A stretch of DNA of 38,247 bases from Fomitopsis serialis (GCF_022376445.1 NW_025955331.1:1-38247), one strand, 5' to 3'; positions 1 through 12,400 are shown, counted from the stretch's first letter. Notes: generated by a model not told the origin, from the sequence alone. Translations and numbers: made by a program.

Positions 1-81
1 GCTGGTCGCAGTGTACGATTTAGGTCAGCCTTCCGTCCTTCGCATAGCTCAGTTGCTGACCGAGCCAGTACGATAGCGATC

Positions 82-1589
82 ATGTCTGAGGACGTCCCGA
101 AAACGTTGGTGGAAGACGAGATCGATGAAGATGTGGACGAGACCGAACGTTAGTCTGCTTCATGGCCGTCCGCCGTATTCAGCTCATCTCTGTGTTCACA
201 GAATTGTCTAAAGTAGACAAAGGAAAGGGCCGGGCCACAGAGGAGGATGTGCCCGAGGCGGGAGGCGCAGAGCTCCCCACAGACCAGGATGAGTCTGTCG
301 ACCCACCACTAGAGCAGTCTCTTGACGGCCTCAATTTGGCACCCGAAGAGGACACCATTACTGCGGAGATGAAGGCCCTCGATGCCGATCCTGCTGTCTT
401 GCCATTTCCTGCAAACTCTGCGGACGGGCGAAGAGGTGGGATAACCGCCTTGGAGTATTCGCGTCGGGAGCACCGCATCGCAGCCGGTTTTGAAGACTCC
501 TCCGTTCTCGTCTGGGACGCAAACACGCGCCGTTTGCTGCTCTCACTACGCGATATCGAGCACACCGACTACGTATGCGCTCTTGCCTTCTCGCCTGACG
601 CATCAATACTTGCAGTCGGATACCGCGATGCCGTTGTCATCGTATGGGATCTCAATACCGGCGAAAGGCTTGCGACGTTGACCGGCCATGACGGCTTCGT
701 TAACTGCGTCGTGTTCTCTCCCGATGGGCGCACGCTCGCGTCCGCTGCCGTCGACGCGACCGTCAAGCTCTGGGACACCGACAGCTATACGGAGCGCGCA
801 TCAACGACTGATCATGATGCCCTTGTCCTTGGAGTTGTCTTCTCACCAGACGGATCGCGCCTCCTCTCCGGTGCCGCGGATGGCGTTGCACGCCTGTGGG
901 ATGCAACAGACGCCTCCGCTCTTCAGGCCTATCAGGGGCATGACGGAGTCATCTACGAAGTTGCCTTCTCTCCCGATGGCCGCAGGCTGGTCACCAGCTC
1001 TGACGACGGCACCGCCAGAGTGTGGGGCGCCGAATCTGGAGACGAGTTCATGAGAATTAGCGAGAACTCCGGGTCGGTATGGATGGCGGTGTTTTCGGCA
1101 GACGGACAGCGCGTCCTGTCCGTGTCCAGCGAAGGAACCGTGAAGGTTGCGAACTCATTCAGTGCCGAGCTGCTCGACACCATCGACGGCGGCTCCGCAT
1201 TCGCGAGCGCGCCGACGTTGTCAGCGGATGGTCGGTTTGTCGCTGCAGGCGGCGAAGACTACTCGTTGTCGATCTGGAACACGGAAACGAAAAAGCGTAT
1301 CGCGAAGCTTCGAGGCCATCTGGACATCATCACTCGCATTTGTTTCTCTCCGGACAACGAGCGCATAGTTTCAGCAGCGGACGACGGTCGTGTGCGACTC
1401 TGGCAGCTCAGTGATCTCCCATCCCCTCCTCCCTCAGATGACGGAGATGAGGCGGAGGAGCATACAGATGAGGGGGATGAGGAAAACGAGGAGGGCGAGA
1501 AACGCGAGGTGGGCGACGATGAAGAAGAGGACGAGGAGGACTCGGTCAAGGATAAGGACGAGGAGGAGGACTCGGCTGGCGCCCAGTGA
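82..1589 (+). CDS. Locus A: stand-alone WD40 beta-propeller protein with acidic tail
   Basis: Two exons, 82-148 and 202-1589, joined by a 53-base GT-AG intron (149-201) in phase 1, give 484 residues. The ATG at 82 is the first in frame, but earlier exons left of the window cannot be excluded. Residues 1 to about 95 are acidic and low in complexity. Residues about 100-425 carry about eight WD units, seen as repeated FSPDG...VWD patterns (for example VVIVWD, VKLWD, ARLWD); one unit near residue 338 has lost its W-D. The last 55 or so residues are almost all Asp and Glu. WD40 propellers are protein-interaction scaffolds. Its blades match the WD40 halves of loci B, C and E, but it lacks their N-terminal module. 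The specific partner is unknown. Confidence 0.85.
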
Positions 1590-4005
1590 TTCGAAAGGTA
1601 ATTTCCTCAGGTTACTTGGCGTGAACCTAGTGTATACTGCTCCTCTTTGTCCGGTCTCTGCTCTTTTTGCCTCGTCCAACATGGCAGCCTCCCGGTGTCA
1701 CTGTACTTACGACTAGAACGAACAAACACGTGTATGCCGCGTTTGGCCTTAGGGATCAAATCTATCCGTTCATCTTGTATTTTTGAGAGGAAGGCATCGC
1801 GATATCGGTAAGTTACAAGACACGCAAAGTACATATAACGTTTGCGCAACATTATATCCACATATGAATCATCCCGGGATGATGCATTGATGAGCTGTCA
1901 GTGTCACTGACAGGTTACCCTCACCGTGACTTAAGACTCGTCACGGTCGCTTGCTCGAACTTATCCGCATCAGTTGTACACGCCCATTTCGCTGGGACAT
2001 GCGAGATACCTGACCGGGGCGGGACTGACGGACCTGAATCGCCGGACGGCGCTCATGACAGCCACACCGTGTGATCGGGTCGGAGCTCTGACCTGACCAC
2101 GACCTGAGAGACAAGGCCTCGCCAGCCTCTAGCGTAGCACCAGCAGACCTTATGCGGCCAGCTCACGACGACCTCCTCGATTCAACAGCGTGACTTGAAG
2201 AAGTGCTGCTGGCACACCGTGAGAAATCACGCCGACGCTTGCGAGTCTCTCGTGAGTCGTCGTGGCCTTTCTCCCTCCTCTTATCTTCCCCCATGCAACT
2301 ACGATGATGTCTGTCTCTGTCTGCAGCAGTCGACGACACAGCTGTCGATACATGCTACAGGCACCTCAGCATGTGTCCGGGAATCACCAGCATTGTCGCG
2401 AAGGCGAGTCCTTATGTGTTCCTGAAGGTCCCAAGCAGCGTGGGGACTCCGAGAGTAAAGCTCGGAGGCCCTCCGTTGTCTTGCAACTTGAAGTGTACAT
2501 CAGATCGTGGGTCATCCTTGTTTGACGTGTTGATACTTGCTCATGCTTGCTCGCCATCACATGCATGTGGCTCATGGGCTATGCTTATGATACTGGTCGT
2601 TTTCGTGGTTTCGCATGACTGAGGTGAGCTTGCATTCGTGCATAGTCCTTCCAGATAAAAGACAGGAAGACAAGAACGAGCAACATCAAGTCACAGGACA
2701 GTAAGTGTCCGAGATCGTCCTCTCGCGCCAAGACTGCCGTGAGGCACTGACCCACCATTTACAGGTGTCCGCCTGTTCAGCGCTCAGCGTCCGAGCACAA
2801 CATACTGTCCATTTCGGCTTCGCGAATTGGCCCGAAGCGAGCGTCCAGTTGAGCGAGCATTGATTGCCCTTTCGGATTGCCGCCGGTTTTCTCTTTGACC
2901 ATCGCCTGCATCGTTGTCGGTCGTCACTGACGCGCTGACCGCTCGGTCGAGAGTGACCATAGTTCGTAGACCAGTATACCGTATTCACTACAGTATCGTA
3001 ATGATACAATAAATATCATCTTTTTGCATCATTCAACCACGAGCTCGCGATTCGTTCCAACAAAATCAATGATGCGACTGGTAGTTCTGAGGGGTCAGTT
3101 GAAGGCCATACAGATGTGTTCACTGCCTGAATTAGACACCGTCATGACCCAAGGACAGAGGCAGCTGAGATATCCTGTTTGACCCCCCGGCGACCTGAGC
3201 AGTTCAGGTCCGCCTCAGAGGTGACTGAGGAGCCTCTCCCGGGATAGGCGTATTCCGCGCCTCCTCAGGTCCCGTGGGCGCCACGCCGGTGTCCGAACGC
3301 TGGCCCCGCAGCATGCCCGGTCTCAGGCGACCCAGGCCTCTCCCACAAATGGGCGTGTATCATACCCTGGTGACTTAGTACTACAAGTCTCTCTCTCATA
3401 ATGCCTGATCAGAGGGTCTGCCACCTGTTCTGTGTCCACCGGCGATGCCACGACTCAGCTCAAGAGGTACTAATGTGGACTCGGACAGTGCTCTACTACT
3501 CCGCCTCTACCGCTACAGGCAGGCGTAGCCTCCCTGGCAGCTCCGGATCCCCACCCGCTTTTGTGAAGGCTGTGCTTCCTCCAGTTCGGAGCTTACATTT
3601 CGGGCGTCAAATCATCGTCAAATCGTGTCCCTCGGATCGCATATAGTATGTACATCTCAGCTACGGGACAAGGACAAGTCGGACTCGAAATACCTACCAA
3701 CAACGCAATTCAATGGAGGAAGGGTAGGTCTAGTGACGAGACTTGTGCAATGCCATGCAGAGCCTCCAATGAATGGTTCGTCTGGCCAGTTCGTGTGTCT
3801 GGGGGGTCCGTTCCACGGGCCGGGGTTCCCTTCTCTATCGATAGAACCCAATTTGCATGAAGCGCTGCAGCGGCTGTACGCATAGAACCACAACGGTGGG
3901 ATCCTCACATGCTAATACACCATCATCATCTTCAGCCTCCAGAACATCCTGAGCTGTGCGGCCGGACTGTCAAACTTTCCTCTTCAATCTTGAACCCCGA
4001 TCGCC
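1590..4005. other. Intergenic, no gene recognised
   Basis: About 2.4 kb between loci A and B. I find no ORF with recognisable domains and no remnant of the module or WD40 exon. A possible 3'UTR splice donor lies 8 bases after the locus A stop (GT at 1598). The right end must hold the locus B promoter. Confidence 0.6.
3835..3844. promoter_or_regulatory. Palindrome CTATCGATAG upstream of locus B
   Basis: A 10-base perfect palindrome 161 bases before the locus B ATG. It sits inside a 15-base string, tctatcgatagaacc, that is repeated exactly upstream of locus C. TATCGATA is known as the DRE core in animals; a role in this fungus is only inferred from its conservation between two paralogous promoters. 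Confidence 0.35.
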
Positions 4006-6823
4006 ATGAACGCTGGGCCTGCTGCGTCCGAAGTGTACGCGCAACAACTCTTCAAACTCGCGCTAGGATATCCTCTATGGGAGCCCGAGCCGAAGAATGC
4101 GCCCGGGCAAGGCGAGGTACTGATCGGCGATGTCGGATATCTTGGTCAAGGAGGCTTCTACCGCCTCTTTAATGCGATGAGGGAGGCCGAGGACAGTATA
4201 CATATTGCCGTCCCTCCGAATTTCAAGAAATTCCAACTCGGCTTGATACCAGTCATCACAGCAAACAATGTCATCAATGAAGGTCCCTTGTTCAGTCAAA
4301 ATGTCCGTCGTCTCGAGGTAGGAGGCGGAGCTGGATCGTAAGTGGCTCTTTACTAACGTGTGGCGCTCTCTGATCAAACTCTTTTCACAGTCATGGCGTC
4401 AACGTCGCCTTTCAATGCGAATGTACCGACCAACAAGGCGCGTTGGCTATCCTCGATACCCCCGGAAAGCGTGAACTTGTGCAGCAGACTCGCCGAATGG
4501 CCAAATATATGAAGGAGAATATAGATACTTGGCACCGCTGGGCGAACTCAGATGAGGTAGGCCTCAGCGTCGCTATCGAAGACATACTCTTCGTCCGAGG
4601 GTGGGTCAAAACGAGTCGTTGGGCCGTCGTAGCCTTCTTCGGTAACAGCAGGCATGCGAAGCTTACCTTCAACGGCGATTTGGGCCTGCCTGTCTCTGCC
4701 GCATTTCGGATTGAGACGCAGAGAGAGACAGCTGCGACATGTCTCCCTCGCATAGGACCAGACGACCGTCCCCGGTTGAATCCGAACAGACCTCTAGGGC
4801 CAAATCAACTGGAAGAGCCTCCAAATCTTACCCAGGCTCAGAGTCCGCGAAGCAAAAAGAAGAAAGGGAAGGGTCGTGCAGATGACATGGACCAACGACG
4901 TTCCAGAGAGATGGACGCTGGCCCGTCCTCCGGACAGTGGGGGAACCAGGTCGCCGGTGCTCAGGAGCAGTATCCCTCGGACCAGTGTATGTTTCTACAC
5001 TACTTCAAGCTGAAGAAGCGCCTGCTGCTGCCCTCGAAGATCGAAGCTGCCGCCGAACCACAAGACCCGTCTGTGGACCGTGATGCGGAGGATGCTATGG
5101 AATTGATCGAAGAGGTTCCGCCTCGAGTACCAGTAGGTCCACATACATTGTCCCTGCGACACGTCTTACATGTCTATATATGAAAGCAATATGATCCTGT
5201 CGTCTTCGTGTTGGACTTCATTTTGGAGGCGAGTGGCCATCCATATCAAGGTGTCGTTCCATCTCACCGTCGCTCACAGCATTCTCAAGCAGACGTCGCA
5301 ATCGCAAGTGACTTAGACTTGATTCGTGTGTGCAAAGTATGCTGTCGCTGTCCCCGTCTCGCCAGGGCAGAGCTCATGAGGGGCCACAGAGTAAATTCGA
5401 TGGTGAACATCCGATTCCCGATGATATACGAGGCTTTCTGGAGGAGGTTCAACCTGACATCGAAGTGACCGAGGATGGACGTAGGTGGATTCACGTGCGT
5501 GTATTGTGGATTGTACTCACTACGGTCTCCTCAGTTGGCATACTATTATTCAACGATGAGGACACGGAAAGGCGTATCGCCGAGAGCGCAAATGCGGCGG
5601 ATCCTATGCATGACGCACAAGCGGCGGCACCACATCATGATGTACAACAAGAAGCCGCTCCACCTGTAGAGGAGGACGTCGACATGCAAGATGAAGGTGG
5701 AGGGGCTGATCCCGGAATAAACGACGACCACCCATTCATCCCACCAGATAACCGTGCGGAGGAGAAGAAGTACGGAGACAGGTCGAACATCCTGCATCTC
5801 CCGGCGCCAACAGGCAGCGAGCGCAGAGGTGGCATCTCCGCCCTCGCGTACTCACCAGTAGGGCGGGACATCGCCGCTGGCTTCGAGAACAACACTATCA
5901 TCATCTGGAGCGCGATGAACCACGCTCCAAGACACCAATTCCAGGACCACGGCGGAGCCGTCTCCTCCCTTGCCTTCTCTCCAGACGGCAACAAACTGGT
6001 CTCGGGCGGACGCGACGGACGTGTCATCATCTGGGATCTCATCGCAGGAGGGATGATCAAATCGATGCACGCTCACGAAGGCACCGTCGACTGCGTTGCA
6101 TATTCGCCTGACGGCAAGCTGTTCGCGTCAGCGGCTGGCGACTCGGTCGTGAAACTCTGGGAAGCCGAGACCGGCAACTTGCGCGCTAGGACGGACGAGC
6201 ACAGCGGGATCATCATGGCCGTCGTATTCTCCCCTGATAACGAGCGGTTCGTCTCTACGAGCGCGGAGGGCACCGCGCACGTATGGAGTACGCATACGGC
6301 GTCACACATCTGTGACCTGCAGGGGCATGAAGGGGTGATCTATACGGTGTCGTACTCTCCCGACGGGAGGAGGCTCGTCACGGGCTCGGACGACGGTACC
6401 GCCAGGGTCTGGAGCGCGCTGCTCGGAGACGAATTCATGACGCTGAGCGAGGGAGAGGGAGGCTCGGTGTGGGCTGCGACGTTCTCTGCAGATGGGAGGG
6501 TCCTTCACTACGTCGGCAGCGAGCGGGTCATCAAGACGTTCGACTCTTTCACCGCCGACCTCATCCACAGCATAGACTGTGGTGACAAGGTCGCCATGGG
6601 CATGACGTTCTCCTCGGATGGCCGCCTGCTCGCCGCCGGGGGCGAGGACCATGTTGTCACTGTGTGGGACATGGTGGCGAGGCAGGAGGTCGTACAGTTG
6701 AGCGGACACACCGACAACGTGAACTACCTCTCCTTCTCTCACGACCACAAGTTCGTTGCGTCAGCCTCGGACGATGGTAGCGTGCGCAAGTGGGAACTCC
6801 CGGCTTTGGCAGCAGTGGCTTAA
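4006..6823 (+). CDS. Locus B: IGDVGY module fused to WD40 propeller
   Basis: Six exons (4006-4337, 4391-5132, 5187-5228, 5280-5336, 5390-5480, 5535-6823) give 850 residues with all phases matching. The N-terminal module spans residues 1 to about 421. Landmarks are YPLWEPEP (22-29), GEVLIGDVGYL (36-46), a CECTDQQGA motif (120-128), VRGWVKTSRWAVVAFF near 180, a lysine-rich stretch near 266, and DQCMFLHYFK near 308-317. It ends with YDPV..LDFIL, AIASDLDLIRVC and IPDDIRGFLEEV. I recognise this as an uncharacterised family common in Agaricomycetes. A low-complexity linker leads to WD40 units at residues 518-848. Intron 3 has a GC donor. No signal peptide is evident, so it is probably intracellular. 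Its module is almost identical to that of locus E, while its WD40 part is more distinct. Confidence 0.85.
5229..5279 (+). other. GC-AG intron (intron 3 of locus B)
   Basis: The donor reads GAG|GCGAGT and the acceptor CTCACAG. The exon frame before and after fits only with this GC donor, and loci C and E have the same non-canonical donor at the same codon. Confidence 0.8.
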
Positions 6824-8157
6824 TCGTAAGTACTTACCGCGTTGCGTATCGTGTCGAGAGCTAAACGCGTAAGATCTTTCATTTGCACAGGGACATCAGA
6901 GTCTTGTTGGAACACGAGGTCAGGGACGAGCTCGCAAGCTCGGCCGCGATAGTACCTGGCCGAAAATGGATAAGGGAAGGGTATATATACAGGGGTTTTC
7001 GATGTACATACCTCACGCGATTGCCCTTCGGGCATCGTCCGCGCCCGGGACACTCGCGCTCGTCGAACGTCGTTCCGCTTGTTCTCACAAGTCTCGCTGG
7101 GCTTGATACAAGATTGGTCCATGTATTATCACTATGGTTGTGAGTGATGATAGTACACGAACGATAGATCTAAAGTTCTCCCAGATGCGGCGAGCCGTAA
7201 CAATTGAACAGATTGAACATACAATCGATAAGCCACATGTACCACGACGATACTAGTGATGATGCTACTTTTTAGTATTTGATTTAGTTAGGCTGAAGCG
7301 GTTGAGGGAAAACAGAGGGACATTTCTTTTCCTTTCCAACGGCCCGTTACTAGTTGATCACCTTGAATGAACGCACTACAAAATGCTAACTCGCGAGGGC
7401 ACGTGACACGTCACTGAACCTTCTCATCCAAGTCATCACGTAGCAGACGCGTCTCTTCGACGCTTCGTCGCGAACTTGGCAGAAAACTGCATTCTGCGGG
7501 ACTCTCTGCCAGTGATACTCTGAATAGGATTCACAGCGAACCAACAATACTTTCAGCATTCAAAGACGGCCACGATCAATGTATAGTCGTTGGCGGAAAT
7601 GGAAACTTGAAGCAACAGCGTCTTTGGTGACTTGTTCTCATCGTCACGGCAGATATCATTCGCTGAGCCTGTCACTGTAGGGTACAAATGTTGATGACGA
7701 TGGCACGAAGCTGTGACACCCTAGTCAAAGGAAGTAGAGCTTTCGAGTGGTCTGTGCGTCTTAGCTCGGAGGCTGTTCGGCCGGTTTTCAATTTCCTCTG
7801 CTCAGGCTACCACTGCCATCTTCGAAGGCTGTGTTGCGCGATTGGAATCTGCATATGCAGCATGCTGGCTTATATCGGTTGACCGGCGAGTACTTCAAAT
7901 AAGTCGTTGTATGGCGAGCGTCGTAAGTTACGTGTCGAGATTGACCCTGTTGGATGCAGGCTTTAACTCCGAACCGCGTGTTCTTTCCGCCCCGCGCTTC
8001 AGTAACATGAAGCCAACCGTCTCACGAGCGGACCGCACGTCTATCGATAGAACCTTATTTGAGGCGGCACGCAGAAGACCACCGCCTCGTGCCAAACTGT
8101 ATATCATCTTGGTCATCCTATCCGCCTTCATTGCCTTCAACCTCAACTACGGCCACC
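6824..8157. other. Intergenic between loci B and C, with a 3'UTR intron
   Basis: A GTAAGT donor begins two bases after the locus B stop (6826), and a good acceptor, TTTGCACAG, ends at 6890, so the 3'UTR is probably spliced. Beyond that I see no gene. A CACGTG core lies near 7400 in GGCACGTGACACGTCAC. The right end holds the locus C promoter. Confidence 0.5.
8041..8050. promoter_or_regulatory. Palindrome CTATCGATAG upstream of locus C
   Basis: Same 10-base palindrome as upstream of locus B, 107 bases before the locus C ATG, again followed by AACC. The surrounding promoter is otherwise diverged, which makes the shared core stand out. Confidence 0.35.
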
Positions 8158-11057
8158 ATGAATGCTGGACCCGCCGCGTACGAAGTGTATGCTCAAGAGC
8201 TCTACAATCGCGCGTGGGGCTATCCTCTATGGGAACCTGAGCCGGAGGCGCGGGGCGAGGTTCTGATTGGTGATGTCGGTTATCTCAGGCATGGAGCATT
8301 TTACCGCCTCTTCAACGCAGTGACAGTGGTGGATGGGGAGACTCAACGAACAGGGACTCCGAACCCGCCCTCCGGCTCTGCGAGGTTCATCCTCGATCAG
8401 TCGTTGGTCCACTCCAAGTCTAACGCGATGAGCAAAGGTCCCCACTATAGTAGAAGTGTTCGTCGCATCGGCATGGGAGCTGATGCTGGAACGTCAGTAG
8501 TTCCTCATGCATCTCTTGTGGAATCACTGATATTTAACGTTATTAATGCTGTGTACATAGTCACGGGGCCAAATTCGGGTTCGAATGCGAGTGCACTAGC
8601 CAATATGGCGCCATGGTTATCCTGGACACACCCGGAATACGCGAAGAGGTGCATCAAGACCGCCGAATGAAGACACACATGAAGAACAATATAGACGTCT
8701 GGCACCAGTGGGCGACGGGCTCAGACGCGAGAAACCGAGAGCCTGGACTTGACATTTCTCTTGAGGACATATTTTTTGTCCAAGGATGGACTAAGACCAC
8801 TCGCTGGGGGGTCGTCAGCTTCTTCGGCGACAGCAGATCAATGAAGCTTACCATCGAGGGCAATGTGCCGGCCATGCCTGCTTCTGCAGGCGTCCACTTC
8901 GGCTTGCTGACAGAGAGAGAACATATGCCTGAGCATCGAGTAGGGCCGGTAGGCCGTGGGCACTCAACCCTCAACAGCCTTCTGGGAATGAATCCGTCTC
9001 CTGATCATGCCCAAGCCCAGGGAAAGCGAGGGAAGAATAAAAAAAGCAAGAGTCGTGGAGAACTTGCAGACCAACGCTACACCAGCGAGACGGATGCCAG
9101 CTCGCTCTCCTCCGCGTCGCTCAGGGAGGACCAGTATCCCGCGGATCAATGCATGTTTCTGCATTACTTTAAAGCCAAGAAACGCTTGTTACTTCCTACG
9201 AAGATTGAAGCTGCGGCTGAGCCTCAGGACCCGTCCATGGACCGTGATGCGGAGGATGCTATGGAGTTGATAGAGGAGATCCCCCCTCGAGAGATGGTAA
9301 GGGCGGATACGTCGTCTTAGTATCAATGATTCATCTCATGTATGGATACTTTATTCTGAAGCCATACGACCCTGTGATGTTCGTCCTGGACTACATATTG
9401 CAGGCAAGTTCACCATCTCTCTTCGAATTGATGTTTCAACTACCTAACGGTCGATCATAGCACTCTGAAGCCAAGATCGCCATCGCAAGTGATTTTGACC
9501 TGATTCGCGTGTGCGAGGTCGGCTGTCACTGTTGCTGTTCAGAACAACTTGAGCTCACGAGGGTTGCAGAGTCGATCTGACGAGGATCGTCCTAAGCTCA
9601 TCCCTGATGATATACCGCGCTTTCTGGAGGAAGTTCAGCCAGACATTGAAGTGACTGAGGATGGGCGTGAGTGTTGTTTCAATCACGCATCGCTACCTGT
9701 ACTCACTATGGTCTTCTTAGTCGGACTCTTACAATTTATTGATGATGACACTGCGGTGCACATCGCGGAGAGTGCGAAGGCTGGAGATGCGTTGCCTAGC
9801 GCACCAACAGCGGGATCCTTGAACACCACATCAACTGAACCCACTCCACACAAGGAAGCAGGTGACGATCACGGAGGCAGGCGAGGGGATTCCGCAGTGT
9901 CTGGTCCCGGAGCCAGCGATACCAGCCAGGTTGACTCAGGAGCAGGAGCAATTGATATCAACTCTGCAACTCCTCCGAGCAGCCGCGACGAGGACAAATG
10001 GAAGCTCGGAGATCAGTATCACGTTCTGCCGCTCCCTCCACTGAGCAGCGAACAGCGCAGAGGTGGGATCTCTGCGCTCGCATACTCGCCTGTGGGTAGG
10101 GAGATCGCTGCCGGGTTCGAAGATAACACCATCATCGTCTGGACTGCGATGAATCGCTCTGTGCGCTTCCAATTCGAAGAGCATAGCGATACCGTCTCCT
10201 CCCTCGTCTTCTCTCCAGACGGGAGCAAGCTGGTCTCAGGCGGACGCGACGGGCGCGTCATCATCTGGGACCTCATCGACGGAGGGTCGATCCGGTCGCT
10301 CAACGCCCACCAGGGTGCCGTCGAGCGCGTTGCATACTCGGCGGACGGAAAGCTGATTGCTTCCGGCGCCGACTCGGTCGTGAAGCTCTGGGAGGCCGAG
10401 ACCGGAAACCTGCGCGGGACGACGGAGGAACATGGCGGGATTATCATGTACGTCGTGTTCTCCCCCGACAACGAACGATTCGTGTCTACGAGCTCGGATG
10501 GTTCCGCACGCGTATGGAGCACCCACACCGCGTCGCATGTCTGCGATCTGAAAGGGCATGAGGGAGTCATCTACACTATCGCGTATTCTCACGACGGGAG
10601 AAGGCTCGTCACAGGCGCAGACGACGGCACCGCTAGGATCTGGAGTGCGCTGATTGGAGATGAGTTCGCGAGGCTGAGCGAAGGCGAAGGCGGCTCGGTG
10701 TGGGCGGCGGCGTTCTCTGCAGATGGCAAAGAGCTTCACTCTGTCGGCAGTGAGCGGGTGATCAAGACGTACGATTCCTTCACGGCCGAGCTGATCGACA
10801 CAATCGACGGCGGCGACAAGGTCGCTATGGCTCCCGCGTTCTCTGCGGATGGTCGTCTGCTCGCCGCGGGTGGTGAGGACCACATCATCACGGTGTGGGA
10901 CATGGCGACGAAGCAGGAGGTTGTTCAGTTGCCCGGGCACACCGACAACGTGAACTACCTCGCCTTCTCCCACGACAACAGGCATATCACATCTGCATCG
11001 GATGACGGTACGGTGTGCAAATGGGAGCTCCCTGCCCTGGTGACGACGACAGCTTAG
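8158..11057 (+). CDS. Locus C: IGDVGY module fused to WD40 propeller
   Basis: Six exons (8158-8492, 8561-9296, 9362-9403, 9461-9517, 9570-9666, 9721-11057) encode 867 residues. The module has the family landmarks YPLWEPEP, GEVLIGDVGYL, FECECTSQYGA, VQGWTKTTRWGVVSFF, DQCMFLHYFK, PYDPVMFVLDYIL, AIASDFDLIRVC and IPDDIPRFLEEV. A Ser/Thr/Pro-rich linker of about 110 residues follows, then WD40 units at residues about 535-862 (for example VIIWD, VVKLWE, ARVWS, ITVWD). The module has diverged clearly from loci B and E, but the WD40 exon is very close to that of E. Intron 3 uses a GC donor. This is the cleanest intact fusion copy. Its function is unknown beyond a scaffold or recognition role suggested by the propeller. 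Confidence 0.85.
9404..9460 (+). other. GC-AG intron (intron 3 of locus C)
   Basis: The donor reads CAG|GCAAGT, the classical form of a GC donor, and the acceptor GATCATAG. It is positionally homologous to the GC introns of loci B and E. Confidence 0.8.
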
Positions 11058-11059
11058 AC

Positions 11060-11104
11060 GTAAGTGGCTGTAATGCATATGGGAATACTGAGGACTGACC
11101 GCAG
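11060..11104 (+). other. Probable 3'UTR intron of locus C
   Basis: GTAAGT begins two bases after the TAG stop. A CTGAC branch-point-like string and a CCGCAG acceptor follow within 45 bases. Locus B has the same arrangement two bases after its stop. Confidence 0.5.
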
Positions 11105-11155
11105 TATTTACCGGGTGGATGAAGGGGACTGACGGGAGTCGTCAAACAACGCGCA

Positions 11156-12400
11156 AAGGCGCCAGATGCAAGCTTCACGCTGTGGATGGACGAGTAGCTA
11201 TGTATGTGTGAGGTTCACAGAACGAGCCGAATGATACCAGATGGCCTTGACTCGGACTAGTTGAACTTCGCTACGATTGGATAGTGTGGAATAGGATAGT
11301 CGTCGAACAACGCCAGTCATAGATGTGTGCAATGCAAGGGGGAAACAAACAAAGTAATGAGACGGCGATTGGCCAGCCACTATCCCAGAGTGTCTCGTTT
11401 TACATACTTATGTAGATGATTTGATTGAAAGCTGTCGGCGCCAGAAAGCAAGGAGCACAAGGAATGTGAGTAAACAGAACGTCGACTGAGGAGGAGCGCG
11501 ACGTGCATATATAAGTACTTTTCGGACGTGGTGAAGGGGCAGAGTCAAACAATTCGCATAACCAGACGACTACAGAAGGGAGGAGGAGGAGGAGGAGGGG
11601 GGGATACATCATTTAGTCATCGAGCGATAGCCACAGGCGCCGAATTCCATTTTCGAGAACGAGATCGCCTGCGCCACGATCACGTGTACCCCCACTGCGG
11701 ACGCTCGCCCAGCGCTCGCCCGACGCCGGGCCTCCTCCGAGCTCGGAGTCGCAAGTCGCCGTTACGGTCCTCACTGTGCTCATCCCCGCTGTACTACAGG
11801 CATAGGATCACTAATCACACCTTTTATGTAGCATGGAGCTTACACCTTCCGAAATCAGAGGCCAAAGGACAAGCAAAGAATGATCACGACGTCGGCGGGC
11901 ACGAACGATGCCAGACTCGGAAGTGAGGTAAGTACAACAAACAAATCTGTCAGTGTATATCCTCTGACCTCTGTAAGTTATCCTCAGCTAGGCGCTATTG
12001 CGGCTGAGCGTGCGTGCGCGCCGCGATCGCGTGCCTTAAGAGGCAGAACGGCGACGTCGTCGTAAAGGCTATGTTCAGAGACCTCTGTACAGTCGCGGAA
12101 GCACTGCCAGTACTGATAATCTCGTGCACGGGTCTCTGCGGGCGCGCCCACTCCTGAGGCTACTATGAAAGCTCTCTTATGTTAGTGTTTCCCTGTACCC
12201 TGGTCCTGCCCGCGACTTGCTAACTCTGAGCACGAAGCGACTAGGGCTGATTGGAGTCGGATGGACGTCCCGTGTGCATTCTTGTGGAGCTTCACGCACC
12301 CTGATAGCATCCCACACTTGCTCGCTGCTGTGATGACCCGGTATCAGTCAGGCAGTGCACTGTGACGTGCCATATCCACGGACGTACAAGACGGCGAACC
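11156..12400 (+). repeat. Non-coding segmental duplication, copy 1 (3' flank of locus C)
   Basis: This stretch aligns by eye with 14565-16125. Anchor pairs are ttccctgtaccctggtcc (12189) with ttcctgtaccctagttcc (15888), and gagcacgaagcgactaggg (12228) with aagcacgaaacgactagag (15939). No gene is seen in it. The boundaries are approximate. Confidence 0.7.
11577..11603 (+). repeat. Purine-rich (GGA)n tract
   Basis: Uninterrupted purines with a GGA repeat, ending in seven G. It lies inside the duplicated flank of locus C; I did not see an equivalent tract in the flank of locus D. Confidence 0.8.

Noticed and set aside
41..100. tRNA-like A box (tagctcagttg) at the window start
   Set aside because: No matching B box (GGTTCRA) or acceptor stem follows at tRNA distance.
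3180..3360. GC-rich stretch suspected to be a transposon fragment
   Set aside because: No terminal repeats, target duplication or coding motif could be seen.
10236..11078. Long minus-strand open frame opposite the WD40 exon of locus C
   Set aside because: It is the mirror of a high-GC coding exon in a fixed frame, recurs opposite the WD40 exons of B and E, and has no domain of its own.
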